The notes beneath the pieces were generated by a model. It searched no databases and was not told the DNA's origin. It saw nothing but the letters and a program-made list of their open reading frames with translations. A program made the translations under genes and the position numbers. Positions 38,001 through 46,236 of a stretch of 64,000 nucleotides of DNA are shown here, piece after piece. Origin of the DNA: an uncultured Eubacteriales bacterium (lineage in GTDB: Bacteria > Bacillota > Clostridia > Christensenellales > Aristaeellaceae); the NCBI GenBank assembly GCA_900318145.1, contig ONJM01000013.1, positions 1 through 64,000 on the forward strand, in the 5' to 3' direction. Every line of letters begins with the position of its first letter. Positions within the stretch are counted from its first letter, which is position 1.

Positions 38001-38355
38001 GTTCAACAGCACCCGGCAGATCCGTCAGATTTCGGTAAAAGGTCAGGTTCTCCGCCTGTTCCGTCATTGCCCGGTGTACAGCCATCGTCTGTCCGGCTTC
38101 GTCCAGGGTTCTGCGCGCGTTTCCGCCCGTTTTTTCCCGGACCGTAAGCCGGAGCTTTCTCGGGCTGATCACCTCGATATCCAGGAGGCCTTTCAGGCGG
38201 AGATCCCCGATCAGCTCGCGCTCCGTCTGAAGCGTCATCTGTTCCGGCACGTACAGGATGACTTTCCTGCCTTTCCGCCGGCTGCTCAGAACAACCTTCA
38301 GCACCGCCGGCCAGACGCGGCCGCTTCGTCCCGTTACGATCCTGATCTTTTCCAT
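35029..38355 (-). CDS. addB: AddB-like subunit of helicase-exonuclease AddAB
   Basis: AddB forms, with AddA, the Firmicutes counterpart of RecBCD that resects double-strand breaks. The 1108 aa sequence has the C-terminal RecB-type nuclease (GIIDRIDTY; LRVVDNKS; LQLMIYL: Asp, Asp-X-Lys and the Q-motif present) and the four-Cys iron-sulfur cluster (CPYQHF at ~730 and CRYCTYRTLC near the C-terminus). The N-terminus reads TGRSGRVWPAVLKVV where family members usually have a Walker A GRSGSGKT, so ATP binding is probably lost. No addA lies next to it, although addB-addA is the normal pair. Confidence 0.9.
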   Translation of the reverse strand: MEKIRIVTGRSGRVWPAVLKVVLSSRRKGRKVILYVPEQMTLQTERELIGDLRLKGLLDIEVISPRKLRLTVREKTGGNARRTLDEAGQTMAVHRAMTEQAENLTFYRNLTDLPGAVERVREALAELRDSDITPEETEAYARNSARGAVREKLLDLNRIRECYEALVTEQFEDEKKAWTDTVNRLGRTDIFRDTDLLVYGFDTIRPDTRELLCRAWSLTQHVWVFLTADTREASDAQLFGEQRRSMEKLSEALRETGGETAQYRILSPRRNCGPMLQWLDENAFTDGENPFPGQAGEAITLYAAANRGEEAEQAAECLLAWHAEGIPWERMAVALPGGSALEGVLCSRLRLSGIPFCITEKIPAVSHGVCRMLTAALECISGGYTTEQVTEAALSGFSNLTGKEALILANYAEANGIEGSRWRQPFLRGEDAAEAETARRKMTAPIEKFREELKKAENAEESLRAVVRFLETEGVRERLKEREETLLDSGLYREAVADRQIWKLLMDLLDQLWALLGTRRISVRDLKNMLESALAGAAVSTLPETESGVMLGGVGHMLPGDTEALILLGFQEGVMTAAESGWLTDREREELENGTGREVGISRERRGWIRKYDFYRSMTTPRRYLRLSWSLQDESGNPMQEDAMISTIRTVFPRIREGGGVRGTAERYILRTPQKTLESLGGLFEALREGKREEGAESAAVSLLHSGIYGRTVQAMLDAESAGKKLPALRQDTAARLFRTETVSISRLERFAACPYQHFIDYGLRPVKQETFDFDSAAAGNFFHAALDRYMKTAGAEQEWPLLADERVDGIMEAICAELTEEWENGPLREDALGIWQSEEYLRRVHHAARVLTRFAANSDFRTIATEKSFGKPGGLPPTVLELEDGSRVAVQGIIDRIDTYENGEGIWLRVVDNKSREKKPDPAKMEDGEQLQLMIYLKAAERAYPSAKAAGAMFFPVQDAEVSCGDETPEESEAERLKKVRMKGLVYAREDIVRAMDRDIQPYSIDEVFRQDGTVRKGVEWAVEDGVLQGLMAAAEAKAAEIAGEIRRGRIEATPRGKTREDSPCRYCTYRTLCHAGRDSLRPRNETVTYRDIARSAAGENTLREEE

Positions 38356-38443
38356 CTGCAGGTAATTCCTCCCGCGGCGGTTCCCCGGCGGACTGCCGCT
38401 CTCCGTTTTTGCGCGTCCGGTATTTCAGTTTCCGGCGGTTCTG

Positions 38444-39337
38444 TCATTCGTTGCCGTCAGTCCCGCTGCCGCTTTCCTCACCGAACTGGAGCACCGGCAC
38501 CGTCGTGGAGCCTTCGCCTGCCATATACACGGGCAGCTTGCCGTCCCAGCTCTTGATCTCGTTGAAGCGGATCAGGTTTTCCGTCAGGGACTCAGCGATC
38601 TTCTTGTTGGCTTCGGCCTCCGCTTCGCTGCGCACCTTGGTGGCGTAGGCGTCCGCGTCCGCATTGATTTTCATCACGTTGGCCTGTGCCTCCGCGTTAA
38701 TGCGCTGGCGTTCCGCCTGCTGCTGGGTTTCCATGGTCATCTGAGCCTGCTCGATCTCCGCCTGCAGCTTCCGCTGCGCGGCCACCTGTTTGGCTTCAAC
38801 AGCGTCGGTAAAGGCGTCGGTGAAGTCCAGGTTTTCGATGCTCAGACTGATTACGTTGATGCCGTAATCCTTCAGTTCCTCATACAGCCCGTCCCGGATT
38901 GAGTTGCTCAGCTTTTCACGGTTCGCTACCAGGTTTTCCGCGCTGTACTTGCTGAATACGCCTTTTGTGATCTCCAGCATCCTGGGGTTTACCAGCTTGT
39001 TGAAATAATCCGTGCCGACTTCCTTGAACAGGTTCATGGCTGTGGATTTATTGATGGCGTAGTTGATGCTTCCGATGATGTTCACCTGCTGGATATCGCT
39101 GGAAAACGCTTCCGTAGTGAAGCTTGTCTTCTGCTCACGGTTGTCCATGGCGATAATCTGCTGGAAGGGGCTCTTGAAGTGAAGTCCGGCTTCCAGGGTC
39201 ACGTCCTCCACCTTGCCGAATGTGGTCACGATGCCGGTATACCCGGTTTCAACCGTCGCCGTGCAGGTAGTAATCACCAGCAGGATGACAGCCAGCGCGA
39301 TTCCCGCGATAATCAAAACTTTTTTCATGTTCCTCAT
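38444..39337 (-). CDS. SPFH/prohibitin family membrane protein
   Basis: A 297 aa protein with one N-terminal membrane helix (VLIIAGIALAVILLVITTCT), an SPFH domain (~25-190; VETGYTGIVTTFGKVEDVTL) and a long Ala/Glu/Gln-rich coiled coil (~185-255, AEIEQAQMTMETQQQAERQ). Such proteins oligomerise into membrane scaffolds; the partner here is unknown and no NfeD gene is adjacent. The start at 39337 follows GGGAGG at 8 bp. It lies upstream of addB on the same strand with an 88 bp gap. Confidence 0.92.
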   Translation of the reverse strand: MRNMKKVLIIAGIALAVILLVITTCTATVETGYTGIVTTFGKVEDVTLEAGLHFKSPFQQIIAMDNREQKTSFTTEAFSSDIQQVNIIGSINYAINKSTAMNLFKEVGTDYFNKLVNPRMLEITKGVFSKYSAENLVANREKLSNSIRDGLYEELKDYGINVISLSIENLDFTDAFTDAVEAKQVAAQRKLQAEIEQAQMTMETQQQAERQRINAEAQANVMKINADADAYATKVRSEAEAEANKKIAESLTENLIRFNEIKSWDGKLPVYMAGEGSTTVPVLQFGEESGSGTDGNE

Positions 39338-39487
39338 CTGTTTATCCTCCCTGTCCCTTCCGGGCGTCTGTCCGGGTTTTCCCCCGGTTCACGCCGTGAT
39401 TATATCAGCCGGCGCCGCGCTGTGTAAACTGTCAAACCCGCAAATTATACACGCTTATTTTTCCGGTTCCGGCCGCGCACCGCCATT

Positions 39488-39513
39488 GAAAAAGGACGCC
39501 GTTCCCGGCGTCC
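39488..39513 (-). terminator. Terminator after the degV gene
   Basis: Perfect GGACGCC/GGCGTCC stem with a six-base loop, followed on the minus strand by TTTTTC. It is 18 bp past the DegV stop codon. Confidence 0.88.
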
Positions 39514-39531
39514 GGATAATCTGTATACAGT

Positions 39532-40395
39532 TTACCGTTCTTTTCCCCGGAAGAACAGCGCCAGCGTTCCCGGACCGGAATGCGCGCCGATCACGGATCC
39601 GATTCCGGTAATCAGCATCGTTTCCCTGCCGTATTCTTCCCGGATAATCGTACTCAGAAGCTCCGCGTCTTCCAAGCAGTCACCGTGGGAAATAAAGATC
39701 GGCGTGTCCTCGAGGATCGTTTCCCCGAGTTTTTCCGCCATCCTGCGGATGGACTTCTTCCGGCCGTGCACCTGGGTAACCTTGATCAGGTGGCCTTCGT
39801 TGTCCACATGCAGCACAGGCTTCACATTCAGCGCCGTTCCCAGCAGGGCTGTGGCGGTGCTGATACGCCCGCCGCGTTTCAGGTATTTCAGATCCTCCAC
39901 GGTGAACCAGTGGCAGAGGTGCATTTTGTCCGCTTCCATGGCATCCGCGTTCTCATCCACGGACATCCCCTTCCTCCTGTTTTCGCAGGCCAGGTATACA
40001 AACAGGCCCTGGCCGGCGGACGCGCAGAGGGAATCCACCACCCGGATTTTCCGTTCCGGATATTTTTCCGCCAGCTGCGCGGCGGCTTTCTTGCCGTTTT
40101 CGCAGGTGACGCTCAGTCCGCTTGAAAATGCGAGGTAAAGCAGATCCTGTCCTTTTTCCAGGATCGGTGTAAACGCTGATGTAAAAGTATCCTCATTAAG
40201 GCCGGAAGTTTTCGCCACCCGGCCGTCCCGCATTTCCTCATAAAATTCTTTCATGGGCTGGTCGTGATCAAGGTGTTCAGCGCCGTCATCCGTAAACAGA
40301 TAGGGCATGCGGATCAGTTCCACATTCCACTCCCGCAGCTTCTCCGGCAGGATATCACACGCGGAATCGGTAATCAGTACATACTCAGCAGCCAT
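39532..40395 (-). CDS. DegV family fatty-acid-binding protein
   Basis: DegV proteins (FakB-like) bind a fatty acid and can present it to the kinase FakA. The 287 aa sequence opens YVLITDSACDILPE and has TSGLNEDTF, LYLAFSSGLSVTCENGKKAA, LKYLKRGGRIS and a C-terminal ISHGDCLEDAELL. No fakA lies nearby. Monocistronic, with a promoter at 40443-40472 and a terminator after it. Divergent from the paaK leader. Confidence 0.93.
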   Translation of the reverse strand: MAAEYVLITDSACDILPEKLREWNVELIRMPYLFTDDGAEHLDHDQPMKEFYEEMRDGRVAKTSGLNEDTFTSAFTPILEKGQDLLYLAFSSGLSVTCENGKKAAAQLAEKYPERKIRVVDSLCASAGQGLFVYLACENRRKGMSVDENADAMEADKMHLCHWFTVEDLKYLKRGGRISTATALLGTALNVKPVLHVDNEGHLIKVTQVHGRKKSIRRMAEKLGETILEDTPIFISHGDCLEDAELLSTIIREEYGRETMLITGIGSVIGAHSGPGTLALFFRGKER

Positions 40396-40442
40396 TTCGT
40401 TTCCTCCTCAAGCCTGCTATGCTGTCCGATGGACATCATTAT

Positions 40443-40472
40443 TTTATATCATGCTTTTCCTTTTAATGTCAA
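40443..40472 (-). promoter_or_regulatory. Promoter of the degV gene
   Basis: TTGACA (40467-40472) and TATAAA (40443-40448) on the minus strand, 18 bp apart, ~48 bp upstream of the ATG. Confidence 0.7.
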
Positions 40473-40538
40473 TCTTTCCTTTTCTTTTCCAGCCGGCCGA
40501 AGAACACGGAAAAAACAGCGATATCCGTCCTGTCCCCA

Positions 40539-40567
40539 TTGACACCTGCCCGGTACCGGAGTAAGAT
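40539..40567 (+). promoter_or_regulatory. Promoter of the paaK leader transcript
   Basis: Perfect -35 TTGACA (40539-40544), 17 bp spacer, -10 TAAGAT (40562-40567). Transcription should begin near 40574, giving a ~150-nt leader that ends at the terminator at 40682-40722, then paaK at 40760. Confidence 0.82.
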
Positions 40568-40613
40568 GCGTATGTCGTTCAGCGGCAAGTTTTTTTCAGG
40601 AGATTATTTTGCG

Positions 40614-40661
40614 ATGATGTACAGTGCGGCTTTCTTCTTTAGCAGCATTGCGATGGATTGA
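40614..40661 (+). CDS. Candidate Phe-rich leader peptide (attenuator) ahead of paaK
   Basis: A 15-codon reading frame, MMYSAAFFFSSIAMD, with AGGAG 11 bp before the first ATG. It holds three consecutive Phe codons (TTC TTC TTT, 40632-40640) and one Tyr codon. It lies inside the leader RNA between the promoter and a strong terminator, and its last codons (ATT GCG ATG GAT TGA) overlap the segment that can pair with the terminator's 5' arm. This matches the layout of translation-coupled attenuators such as E. coli pheL. No homology can be claimed for so short a peptide; the call rests on the arrangement. Confidence 0.6.
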   Translation: MMYSAAFFFSSIAMD

Positions 40662-40722
40662 TAAGCGCCCGGAAGCGCGAGAATCCACCGCCTTTTAGCG
40701 TTGAAAGGCGGTGGATTTTTTT
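40650..40722 (+). promoter_or_regulatory. Antiterminator/terminator switch ahead of paaK
   Basis: Terminator: AATCCACCGCCTTT (40682-40695) pairs perfectly with AAAGGCGGTGGATT (40704-40717), then T8 (40715-40722). Antiterminator: GCGATGGATT (40650-40659) can pair with AATCCACCGC (40682-40691) at 9 of 10 positions, which would block the terminator. A ribosome paused at the Phe codons leaves 40650-40659 mostly free (paaK on); one that reaches the stop at 40659-40661 covers it (paaK off). The terminator itself is certain by inspection; the switch is inference. Confidence 0.7.
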
Positions 40723-40759
40723 AGCCTTCCTGCATCGTCAGCACAAAAGGAGGTGCCCC

Positions 40760-42067
40760 ATGGGCAGATACTACCAGCCGGAGATCGAAACAGCTCCGAG
40801 AGAGAAAATACTGGAGATCCAGAACGAAAAACTGGTCCGTCAGGTGCGCCATGTCTGGGACAACGTTCCCTATTACCGCCGCCTGATGGAGGAAAAAGGC
40901 GTTGCCCCCGAAGATATCCGCGGTGTGGAAGACATCAGCAAACTGCCCTTCCTCAGCAAGGCGGATCTGCGGGATGCTTACCCCTACGGTCTTCTGGGTA
41001 CGGATCTGAAAAACTGTGTCCGCATCCATTCCACCTCCGGCACCACCGGAAAGCGCGTCGTGGCTTTTTATACCCAGCACGATATCGATCTCTGGGAAGA
41101 TTGTACTGCCCGGGCAATTGTCGCCGCGGGAGGCACCGAAGAGGATGTGGTGCAGGTCTGCTACGGCTACGGCCTGTTCACCGGCGGTTCCGGCCTCCAT
41201 GGCGGCTCCCACAAAGTGGGCTGTCTGACGCTGCCCATGTCCTCCGGCAACACCGAACGGCAGATCCAGTTCATGATGGACCTGGGGTCCACCATCCTCT
41301 GCTGCACCCCCTCCTATGCCGCGTATATCGGCGAAAGCCTGGCGGAAATGGGATACAGACCGGAGGATAACAAGCTGAAAGCGGGCATTTTCGGCGCCGA
41401 GCCCTGGACGGAGGAAATGCGCAGGGATATCGAAAAGAAGCTGGGTATCAAAGCGTATGACATCTACGGCCTCACGGAAACCAGCGGCCCCGGAGTAGCC
41501 TTCGAATGCGAAGAGCAGCACGGCATGCATATCAACGAGGATCATTTCTACGCGGAAATTATCGATCCGGATACAGGAGAAGTGCTGCCCGAGGGCGAAA
41601 AAGGAGAATTAGTATTCACCGCGCTTGACAAGGAAGCCTTCCCTCTCCTCCGGTACCGCACCCGGGATATCTGTGTACTGTCCCGGAAGCCCTGCTCCTG
41701 CGGCCGCACCCATGTGCGCATGAGCAAACCGATGGGACGCAGCGATGATATGCTGATTATCCGCGGCGTCAACGTCTTCCCGAGCCAGATCGAAACCGTG
41801 CTCCTCAAGGAAGGCTACACCCCGAATTACCAGATCGTTCTGGACCGCGAACGCAACAACGACACCTTCGACGTTTACGTGGAAGTCAGTACCGATCAGT
41901 TCTCCGACCTGATGTCCCAGATCCAGAAGATGGAGAAGAGTCTGGAAGCCGCCCTTCGCACCATGCTCGGTATCGGTCCGCGGGTGCACCTGGTAGCGCC
42001 GAAAACCATCACCCGCAGCGAAGGCAAGGCTGTGCGCGTAATCGACAAGCGGAAACTGCACGACTGA
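40760..42067 (+). CDS. paaK: Phenylacetate-CoA ligase (PaaK-type AMP-forming ligase)
   Basis: Activates an aryl acetate (phenylacetate or a relative such as indoleacetate) to its CoA thioester using ATP. The 435 aa protein has the adenylate-forming core: IHSTSGTTGKRVVAF (P-loop), DIYGLTETSGPGVAFECEEQ (A5-type motif), LRYRTRDICVL and the C-terminal GRSDDMLIIRGVNVFPSQIE hinge, plus a Cys-containing CSCGRTH. It starts 14 bp after AAAGGAGG at 40747 and is followed by an ACT-domain gene. In Clostridia this pair commonly goes with indolepyruvate oxidoreductase, absent here. Its leader carries the Phe-codon attenuator, which fits aromatic amino-acid metabolism. Confidence 0.94.
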   Translation: MGRYYQPEIETAPREKILEIQNEKLVRQVRHVWDNVPYYRRLMEEKGVAPEDIRGVEDISKLPFLSKADLRDAYPYGLLGTDLKNCVRIHSTSGTTGKRVVAFYTQHDIDLWEDCTARAIVAAGGTEEDVVQVCYGYGLFTGGSGLHGGSHKVGCLTLPMSSGNTERQIQFMMDLGSTILCCTPSYAAYIGESLAEMGYRPEDNKLKAGIFGAEPWTEEMRRDIEKKLGIKAYDIYGLTETSGPGVAFECEEQHGMHINEDHFYAEIIDPDTGEVLPEGEKGELVFTALDKEAFPLLRYRTRDICVLSRKPCSCGRTHVRMSKPMGRSDDMLIIRGVNVFPSQIETVLLKEGYTPNYQIVLDRERNNDTFDVYVEVSTDQFSDLMSQIQKMEKSLEAALRTMLGIGPRVHLVAPKTITRSEGKAVRVIDKRKLHD

Positions 42068-42161
42068 GCCGGGGCATGCACGCCCCGAAGACAGCCGGCG
42101 GCTTGTTTTCGGGAAAAACGGGCGGAAGCCCGGACAGAATTATGAATGGAGGCGAAACGCA

Positions 42162-42587
42162 ATGGCGATTACTCAGATCTCCCTTTTTCTCATGAATCAG
42201 CCCGGCCAGCTGGTGGAGGCCGTCGGAGCCATTTCTGAAACCGGCTCCAACATCCGCGCCATGAGCATTGCCGAAGCCAATGATTTCGGCATTCTCCGTG
42301 CGATCGTTTCGGATACGGACAAGGTTTGTTCCCTGCTGAAGGACAGATTTCTGATCACCCGCACCCCCGTGGTGGCCGCGAAGATGGACGACCGTACGGG
42401 CGCGCTGTATCCCATTCTGACCGCTCTTAACGAAAGCAACATCAATATTGAGTATATGTATGCCTTTACGGGCACCGGCCCGGAGGAAGCCTATGTGGTT
42501 CTCCGGGTGCAGGATCCCGCCCTGGCGGAAGACGTGCTCCACGCTGCCGGAATCACGACGCTCTCCGATGACAGCCTGAATCTCTGA
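42162..42587 (+). CDS. Tandem ACT-domain protein
   Basis: A 141 aa protein made of two ACT-like units (~1-70, ITQISLFLMNQPGQLVEAVG; ~75-140, ALYPILTALNESNINIEYMY). ACT domains bind amino acids. Small two-ACT proteins are regularly encoded beside paaK in anaerobes and are presumed to sense an aromatic or branched amino acid and modulate the ligase or transport; the ligand is unknown. GGAGG lies 9 bp before the ATG. The 94 bp gap after paaK has small hairpins (GGGGC/GCCCC, CGGGC/GCCCG) but no T run, so co-transcription is likely. Confidence 0.9.
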   Translation: MAITQISLFLMNQPGQLVEAVGAISETGSNIRAMSIAEANDFGILRAIVSDTDKVCSLLKDRFLITRTPVVAAKMDDRTGALYPILTALNESNINIEYMYAFTGTGPEEAYVVLRVQDPALAEDVLHAAGITTLSDDSLNL

Positions 42588-42694
42588 CGCGGCGGAAGCG
42601 GTCCTGTATTGTATTTTTGAAGTATTCCGCGGAAAAAAGCCCCCAAAGTCCCCGAACCTGCTTGAAATGGTAAGCTTTCGGCCATTGCAGCCCA

Positions 42695-42723
42695 TTGTTT
42701 CCGGCACGTATTTATGCTATGAT
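42695..42723 (+). promoter_or_regulatory. Extended -10 promoter for the 75 aa protein
   Basis: TTGTTT (42695-42700), 17 bp, TATGAT (42718-42723), with TGC just before the -10 (extended element). It is 68 bp upstream of the ATG at 42791. Confidence 0.78.
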
Positions 42724-42790
42724 ACGCGTGCGTGAAGCAGTTCACGTGTTATTTATGATTGCTGCGCGGTGCGCGGGAAAGGAAGAAACG

Positions 42791-43018
42791 ATGAAGAAGG
42801 TCATTTGCAAGGTCGAATACGATACCGAAGCTTCCGAGCTGATTCAGAAGAAGGTTTCCGGCGTGTTCGGCGACCCCAAGGGATATGAAGAATCCCTGTA
42901 CAAGACGAAGGACGGAAAGTTCTTCCTGTACGGCTTCGGCGGCCCCGAATCCCCCTACAAGGAAGAGACCATCAAGCGTCTTGCCGCGGACAAGGTTAAG
43001 GCCTGGCAGAAGGATTAA
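42791..43018 (+). CDS. Small conserved protein, probably highly expressed
   Basis: A 75 aa soluble protein. The pattern EYDTEASELI, then LYKTKDGKFFLYGFGGPESPY, then AADKVKAW resembles a widespread family of tiny hypothetical proteins of Firmicutes and Actinobacteria with an LYxTkxGxyFLyGxGG core; function unknown. It has its own extended -10 promoter and a strong terminator, and its codons (AAG, GTC, GAA, CTG, TTC, GGC) resemble those of the ribosomal genes at the window start, which suggests strong expression. AAGGAAG lies before the ATG. Confidence 0.8.
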   Translation: MKKVICKVEYDTEASELIQKKVSGVFGDPKGYEESLYKTKDGKFFLYGFGGPESPYKEETIKRLAADKVKAWQKD

Positions 43019-43029
43019 TCTCGTCTGTA

Positions 43030-43066
43030 AAAGCGCCTCGGCTCATTGAGCCGGGGCGCTTTTTTA
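43030..43066 (+). terminator. Terminator of the 75 aa protein gene
   Basis: AAGCGCC-CGGCTC/GAGCCG-GGCGCTT long stem with a short ATT loop, then TTTTTTA. It starts 12 bp after the stop. Confidence 0.93.
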
Positions 43067-43134
43067 TCCGTCAGAAGATGAAAAGCAGGCGGCGCAACGG
43101 CGCCGCCTGTCTGTGAAGTTATGTTCTGTTCCGC

Positions 43135-44593
<1,459 letters not shown>

Positions 44594-44638
44594 TGCGCTC
44601 ACTGCACTATTCGTGTTTTTTGTTTGTGTGCCGTCCCG

Positions 44639-45295
44639 TCACATTTCTCCGTTCAGGACAAAGCGGCGGATTTTCTCCGGAAGTTCTGTAATATCCCGGA
44701 TCACGCCGTCCGGCCGCTCCGCTTCGCCGAAGCCGTAGGCGGCATGGATAAAGGGAATGCCGGCAGCCCTGGCCGCCTCCTCGTCCTTGCGTGTATCCCC
44801 GATATACACAGCCTTTTCAAAGCCGTTGCGGTCCATTACCAGGCGGATATTTTCCCCCTTCGAAAGTCCCGTCCTCTCCCATTCCTCATAGTCGGCAAAC
44901 ATGCTTCCCAGTCCGGATCCGTGCAGAAACGCTTTTACATAGCCCAGCTGGCAGTTGCTGACGATCGTCAGCGTATAACCTTCCGCCAGCAGCGTTTCCA
45001 GCGTCTCCCGCAGCTCCGGATACAGCACGCCCGGATGGTCGTAGAGATAATCCACCTCATGGCGGCAGCACTCGCCGAACACTTCGTCCCGCCACGCCGG
45101 ATCCATTCCCGGCTGCAGAACCTCAGCGATCTCCTTCATCGTCATGCCCATTACCCGGTGCACGTCCTCCGCTGTAAGCATCGGCAGCGTTCCGTCCCGT
45201 TTCTGAAAAACCTCATTCCAGGATTCCGCCACCGGCTGCGCGGAATCCCACAGCGTTCCGTCCAGGTCAAACATTACCATCAGATCTTTTCTCAT
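44639..45295 (-). CDS. HAD superfamily hydrolase (phosphoglycolate-phosphatase-like)
   Basis: A 218 aa phosphatase-type HAD protein. Motif I VMFDLDGTLWDSAQ (nucleophile Asp ~10), a helical cap, motif II TIVSNCQ, motif III Lys in TGLSKGENI and motif IV YIGDTRKDEEAARAAG. Substrate unknown. Its ATG overlaps the stop of the DUF4037 gene (ATGA), and the three genes TPR-DUF4037-HAD run head to tail, so it is the last member of an operon. A GTG two codons upstream is a less likely start. Confidence 0.9.
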   Translation of the reverse strand: MRKDLMVMFDLDGTLWDSAQPVAESWNEVFQKRDGTLPMLTAEDVHRVMGMTMKEIAEVLQPGMDPAWRDEVFGECCRHEVDYLYDHPGVLYPELRETLETLLAEGYTLTIVSNCQLGYVKAFLHGSGLGSMFADYEEWERTGLSKGENIRLVMDRNGFEKAVYIGDTRKDEEAARAAGIPFIHAAYGFGEAERPDGVIRDITELPEKIRRFVLNGEM

Positions 45296-46233
45296 ACGCA
45301 CACCATCACATTCAAATTGCGGATTTCAGAATCCCGGATCCCGTCGTTTACCGAATAGGCGTGCTTTTCCAGATCCCCGCACACCGCTTCGGTCAGTCCC
45401 TGCGCCTGCAGCTTCTCAATCGTTTCCGACGCGATGCCTTCCATGCAGAAGTATTTGTCTTCCGCAAGGGCGCCGACGTTCTCTGTCGTCAGCAGCCACT
45501 CCAGCGACCGCGCGAGATCTTCCCCGCCCGGCAGCGCCTTCAGTGCCCGGAAGCTCCACTTGTAAAACGGCCTGTACTGCTTCTCCAGCAGGAACGCCGT
45601 AAACATCGCGTGGCTGACAAACTCGCCCGCCGCCAGCTGCGCCGCGCCCGTTTCGCCGTGCTGCAGGCACCGCCTGTAGTTGTACTGTCCGCTCTGGGCC
45701 ATCATCAGCAGATGCCCGGCCAGCCGCTTTCTCCGGACATCCTCCGGCATATTCCGCAGGATTTCCCGGTCCCGGGTCATTTCTCCCGCGTCATCCCGGA
45801 AAATTCTGCCGTTCACAGCTTCCGCCAGCGCCCAGTCCGGCAGCCGCAGCCAGTCCTGTGCCGTCATCGTCTCCGGCAGGCACCCGAGTTTTTCCCGGAA
45901 ATAATCTTCCCGGCGGAATACGCCGCGGCGCTGTCCGCCGGCCGGTCCCATCTTCTGCCGTACATATCCCTCAAACTCCGCCGGCAGTCTCGCGTAGGCC
46001 CGTTCCAGCAGGAACGCCGTACGCCGGTCCACCAGCTCTTCTCCGGGCAGAAACAGGCAGAATCCGGGTTCCCAGTCGTGATCTCCGGACACCGCGTCGT
46101 CAAATCCGTAGCATTCCGATCCGCTGCCTGTCAGTCCCGCGGCGATCAGGCCTTCAATCTCCGCAAACTGTTCCCGGATCATCGGTGCGCCGAACGCCTC
46201 ATAATATTTCTCGGCCAGTTCAAGCCCTTTCAT
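45292..46233 (-). CDS. DUF4037 protein (nucleotidyltransferase-fold)
   Basis: A 313 aa protein of the DUF4037 family. The N-terminal part has a nucleotidyltransferase-like signature: GLTGSGSECYGFDDAVSGDH then DWEPGFCLFL, i.e. a GS motif followed by DxDxE-like acidic residues (~35-60). The C-terminal two thirds are helical. Activity unknown; minimal nucleotidyltransferases can transfer AMP or nucleotides to drugs, RNA or proteins, but nothing here shows which. It sits between the TPR protein (3 bp gap) and the HAD hydrolase (overlap), so the three likely act together. Confidence 0.88.
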   Translation of the reverse strand: MKGLELAEKYYEAFGAPMIREQFAEIEGLIAAGLTGSGSECYGFDDAVSGDHDWEPGFCLFLPGEELVDRRTAFLLERAYARLPAEFEGYVRQKMGPAGGQRRGVFRREDYFREKLGCLPETMTAQDWLRLPDWALAEAVNGRIFRDDAGEMTRDREILRNMPEDVRRKRLAGHLLMMAQSGQYNYRRCLQHGETGAAQLAAGEFVSHAMFTAFLLEKQYRPFYKWSFRALKALPGGEDLARSLEWLLTTENVGALAEDKYFCMEGIASETIEKLQAQGLTEAVCGDLEKHAYSVNDGIRDSEIRNLNVMVCV

Positions 46234-46236
46234 GCC

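Noticed and set aside
42068-42161. Hairpins in the paaK-ACT gap as a terminator
   Set aside because: The stems are short and no T run follows.
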